From NCBI GenBank assembly GCA_927911695.1, contig CAKMQO010000097.1:1-10319 (forward strand): 10,319 nucleotides of DNA. Direction: 5' to 3'. Of this stretch, positions 7,738 through 10,319 are shown piece after piece; the first letter of the stretch is position 1; each line of letters starts with the position of its first letter. The notes below the pieces were generated by a model, which searched no databases, was not told the origin of the DNA, and saw only the letters and a list, made by a program, of their open reading frames with translations. The stretch comes from an uncultured Gemella sp. Lineage in GTDB: Bacteria > Bacillota > Bacilli > Staphylococcales > Gemellaceae. The position numbers and the translations under genes were made by a program.

Positions 7738-7793
7738 GAATAATGTACACTTAGTTGTTTTTAAAAGAATTGAGTGTACATTATTCTTTTTTT
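7738..7793 (+). terminator. Rho-independent terminator after the AAC(3)-like gene
   Basis: GAATAATGTACACT (7738-7751) and AGTGTACATTATTC (7773-7786) form a perfect 14-bp stem. Two more weaker pairs extend it inwards, and a T7 run (7787-7793) follows. It starts 10 bases after the reconstructed stop codon at 7727. That position supports the longer, repaired gene end over the premature stop at 7662. Confidence 0.93.
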
Positions 7794-7881
7794 ATTATTT
7801 CAAGATTCCCCGAATTTATTAGTAAAAATAATCTATCTACTAGAAATTAAAAGAAAAATAAACGTAATATTCAGAAAAATA

Positions 7882-7910
7882 TTGACTTTAAGAGAAAAAC
7901 ACGTTAATAT
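7882..7910 (+). promoter_or_regulatory. Promoter of the ABC-2 exporter operon
   Basis: TTGACT (7882-7887) is followed after 17 bp by TAATAT (7905-7910), about 100 bp before the ATPase start codon at 8010. With a strong terminator just upstream at 7738-7793, this marks the start of a new transcription unit. The -10 matches consensus at four of six positions. Confidence 0.55.
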
Positions 7911-8009
7911 AGTTAAAAATAGGAGAATAGGTTCTAGAAAAATAGTAGAATTTGATAAAGAAAATCATCATAAATCAGATAATAAATTAGTAAAATAAGA
8001 GGAAATATT

Positions 8010-8966
8010 ATGAAAGAGATAATTAGTGTTGAGAGTCTTAGTAAAGATTACATAATAAAAAATAGAGTTGGCTTTTTTAATACGGAAAAAACGGTTAAAC
8101 AAGCGTTGAAGGATATAAATTTTAGTATTAAAGAAGGAGAAATTGTAGGATACATAGGAAATAATGGAGCTGGAAAATCTACAACTATAAAATTGCTGTT
8201 AGGAATACTAACTACTACAAAAGGTTCAATAAAAGTGTTCGGTAAAGATCCGTTTGTAAACAGGCAAAAAAATGCTAAAAACATAGGTGCGCTATTTGGA
8301 CAAAAATCACATTTATGGTGGGATTTACCACTAATTGATTCTTTTGAGTATTTATCAAAAATCTATGAAGTAAACAATAAAGAATGGTTAGACTATTTGA
8401 TAACAGAATTAGATGTAAAAGAGTACTTATATCAACCAGTAAGGCAATTATCTTTAGGACAAAGAATGCGTGGTGAGTTTATAGCTAGTATTATTCATAA
8501 ACCTAAATTGGTGTTCCTAGATGAACCGACTATCGGTTTAGATATAGAAACAAAGAAGAAAATTATGGAATTAATACTAAAAATAAATGAGAAGTATAAT
8601 ACTACTATCATACTAACAACTCATGAGATTTCGGATATTGAAAAAGTATGTAAGAGAATGATTTTGATAAGTGATGGCGAGATTAATTATGATGGTGAAG
8701 TGAAGAGCTTTAAGCAAATTTTTAATAAATATAAAAAATTAAAAATGTACGGAGAGAATATAGTAGATTTAGCTAAAGAAGGAATATTGCCTTTACGTAC
8801 AAATATTGATTCTAAAGAATTTGTTTTTGATGAAACTAAATTTAATGTGTTAGATATAATAAAACTACTACCGAATGAAAGTAGCATTACACAAACTGAA
8901 GTATTGGACTTAAATCTACAAGAAGTATTGCTTGTGAAGGACAAAACGGGTGATAAATATGAATAG
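8010..8966 (+). CDS. ABC-2 type exporter ATPase subunit (COG4586-like)
   Basis: This intact 318-residue ATPase has no membrane domain of its own. Motifs: Walker A GNNGAGKST (50-58), Q-loop in GALFGQKSHLWWDLP (93-107), signature LSLGQRMR (147-154), Walker B LVFLDEP (167-173) and H-loop TTHE (203-206). The GQ-x-x-x-LWWDLP wording is characteristic of the ATPases that pair with two ABC-2 family permeases (COG4587 and COG3694), and exactly such genes follow. A C-terminal extension of about 90 residues after the core domain is also normal for this group. Start ATG 8010 has AAGAGGA at 7997-8003. Its stop codon overlaps the next gene's start, indicating translational coupling. It powers export of an unknown compound from the cytoplasmic face of the membrane. 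Confidence 0.92.
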   Translation: MKEIISVESLSKDYIIKNRVGFFNTEKTVKQALKDINFSIKEGEIVGYIGNNGAGKSTTIKLLLGILTTTKGSIKVFGKDPFVNRQKNAKNIGALFGQKSHLWWDLPLIDSFEYLSKIYEVNNKEWLDYLITELDVKEYLYQPVRQLSLGQRMRGEFIASIIHKPKLVFLDEPTIGLDIETKKKIMELILKINEKYNTTIILTTHEISDIEKVCKRMILISDGEINYDGEVKSFKQIFNKYKKLKMYGENIVDLAKEGILPLRTNIDSKEFVFDETKFNVLDIIKLLPNESSITQTEVLDLNLQEVLLVKDKTGDKYE

Positions 8967-9747
8967 ATTTTTTGCTTATACTTTATATCAATACAAAAGT
9001 TTATTACAATACAAATTTAATACGATAATGCAGATAATTGCATCACTTTCTATGGTATTAATACAGTATAGTATCTGGTTATATGTTGAGAAATACAATT
9101 CTAAAAATATTGATGAAATAATAACTTATGTTCTGTTTGCGATTATTTTACAAATAGTTTTACCTATAAAAATAACTACCAATTTTGTATCTGAGAAGAT
9201 TTTAAAAGGTACTATTATTAATTATTTGAATAAGCCTAATAGATTAATAGTTATAACGTTTTTCACTACTTTAGGCAATTTTCTCTATAAATTAAAATTC
9301 CAAGTACTGCCGATTTTAGTTATTTATATTTTACTGTTTTATAATTTAATATTTAGAACCGTATCTCTTAAGAGATTTGTACTTTTTATATTCGTGTATA
9401 TTTTGAGTTATATTGTTGCTTTTTTATTAGGTTATATTATTGCATTATTATCAACAGTTTTTATAAGAATAAACGGTGTATCTGAATTAGTCAATGCTTT
9501 TCTTATTATTTTCGGTGGAGGGTTGCTACCTTTAGATTTATATCCGAAACTATTATTAAGAATATCAGAGGTAACTCCATTTTACGCTGTAATGTATGCA
9601 CCTATCTCTATTATTGTACATGATAATGATTTAGGAAAAGTCTTATTTATTCTTGGTGTACAGATGTTTTGGTTAATCATATTATTGATAATTTCAAAAA
9701 GACTATCACAATATGTATTTAACAAGTTTGATATAATGGGAGGTTAA
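8959..9747 (+). CDS. ABC-2 type exporter permease subunit (COG4587-like)
   Basis: This intact integral membrane protein has 262 residues from ATG 8959. A GTG at 8950 would add three residues, but the ATG overlaps the ATPase stop by 8 bases in the usual coupled manner, with a weak GGGTG (8948-8952) in front. About six hydrophobic segments follow an N-terminal amphipathic stretch (RFFAYTLYQYKSLLQYKFNTI), as in ABC-2 permeases of the PF06182-like group. The positively charged loop KLKFQ and the late GGGLLPLDLYPK-LLRISEVTPFYAVMYAP region resemble the conserved end of these permeases. It would form the membrane channel together with the next gene's product. Confidence 0.88.
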   Translation: MNRFFAYTLYQYKSLLQYKFNTIMQIIASLSMVLIQYSIWLYVEKYNSKNIDEIITYVLFAIILQIVLPIKITTNFVSEKILKGTIINYLNKPNRLIVITFFTTLGNFLYKLKFQVLPILVIYILLFYNLIFRTVSLKRFVLFIFVYILSYIVAFLLGYIIALLSTVFIRINGVSELVNAFLIIFGGGLLPLDLYPKLLLRISEVTPFYAVMYAPISIIVHDNDLGKVLFILGVQMFWLIILLIISKRLSQYVFNKFDIMGG

Positions 9748-9748
9748 T

Positions 9749-10319
9749 ATGAAGAAACATTTATATTTATATGCAGAGTTTTTTAAAATGGATGTAAAAA
9801 GGATATTGAGTTATAAACTAGATTTTATCATAGGAAATTTTGGTTATTTACTAGATACTCTTACAACATTATTTGTATTACTTATTACGCTTAATTATAC
9901 AGAATTAATCGGTGGCTTTTCTTTATATCAATTGTTGTTTTTATATGGTTTTCTAACATTAACATCAGCGTTATGGGGAATTTTTTCTTCGTTACAACTT
10001 AGAAGTCCCATATTTAATTCAAACTGGGGAACTTGATTTGTTTTTATTAAGACCACTAAATATTCTTTATCAAATTTATTATTTTTCAATTAGATGAGGA
10101 AGCTTTTATTTGAGTTAATTACAGGTATAGTAATTGTGATTTTTCATTATATAACTTAGATATTGATGTAAATTATTTATTTATAATAAAATTCATTTTA
10201 TTTACAATATCTGCGATTTTAGTAAGGAGAGTCTATATACTTAGCACTAGTATCAATTAGCTTCTTTTCAATAACAAATGATGGTATTAAAATCAGTTTT
10301 ATGGCAATTGTATCAATTA
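9749..10319 (+). pseudogene. ABC-2 type exporter permease subunit (COG3694-like), multiply frameshifted, runs off window
   Basis: The second permease of the operon starts at ATG 9749, one base after the preceding stop, with GGGAGG at 9738-9743. Its N-terminal part (membrane segments near residues 24-48 and 56-80, then TSALWGIF) fits the COG3694-like partner permease. Frame 2 stops at 10034-10036. The protein continues in successive frames: PYLIQTGELDLFLLRPLNIL from 10008 (frame 3), DEEAFI from 10093 (frame 1), ELITGIVVIVIFHYIT from 10112 (frame 2), LDIDVNYLFIIKFIL from 10156 (frame 1) and IYLALVSISFFSI from 10235 (frame 2) to the edge. The GELD-x-x-LLRP motif is a hallmark of this permease group. 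Five indels in about 230 bp point to poor sequence at a contig end or to advanced decay. The 3' end is not in the window. Confidence 0.8.

Noticed and set aside
7774-7998. Plus-strand reading frame of 74 codons between the terminator and the ABC-2 operon
   Set aside because: Its GTG start lies inside the terminator stem, there is no ribosome binding site, it is rich in Lys/Ile/Asn as expected of AT-rich non-coding DNA, and it contains the operon promoter.
1-10319. tRNA, rRNA, CRISPR array, transposase, integrase or origin
   Set aside because: Looked for on both strands; no tRNA cloverleaf, regular spacer repeat or mobile-element gene was seen.

Overview
The window is about 70% A+T with ordinary bacterial signals: AGGAGG-type ribosome binding sites, TTGACA/TATAAT promoters, hairpin-plus-T-run terminators, and TGA used as stop rather than tryptophan. 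This fits a low-GC Gram-positive (Firmicutes). The short fused ABC exporters and overall style remind me of Gemella or a relative, but that genus-level guess is inference only.

Layout: (1) positions 1-1325, the 3' part of a fused permease-ATPase ABC exporter, frameshifted by a 5-bp tandem duplication. (2) 1482-2701, a 12-TM MFS drug-efflux-type permease with one frameshift. (3) 2797-3186, an intact small four-TM membrane protein of unknown function with its own strong promoter. (4) 3329-3370, a bidirectional terminator between convergent genes. (5) 3400-4998 on the minus strand, a second fused ABC exporter with two compensating frameshifts. (6) 4999-5260, a divergent control region with two good promoters, inverted repeats and a T10 tract inside one promoter spacer. 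(7) 5261-6841, a third, intact fused ABC exporter. (8) 6906-7727, an AAC(3)-family acetyltransferase gene with two compensating frameshifts, closed by a perfect 14-bp terminator stem. (9) 8010 to the right edge, a promoter-led operon of an ABC-2 type ATPase (COG4586-like) and two permeases (COG4587-like and COG3694-like); the last permease carries about five frameshifts in 230 bp and runs off the window.

Nearly everything is about moving compounds across the membrane or modifying them: three exporter-type half-transporters, one MFS pump, one ABC-2 exporter operon and one aminoglycoside-acetyltransferase-like gene. This looks like an accessory drug-efflux/resistance neighbourhood. ABC exporters of the 526-532 aa fused type act as dimers, so partnering among them is possible but not shown.

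The most striking property is the density of reading-frame lesions: about eleven in 10.3 kb. At almost every one the other frame continues the same protein family at once, and I found no in-frame nonsense substitution. That pattern suits uncorrected sequencing indels, very recent decay, or switching at short repeats; the sequence alone cannot decide. I did not find a clearly new biological system. The best leads are the divergent control region with its T10 promoter spacer, a repeat family whose arm writes the end of the first ABC gene, and the unknown four-TM protein.
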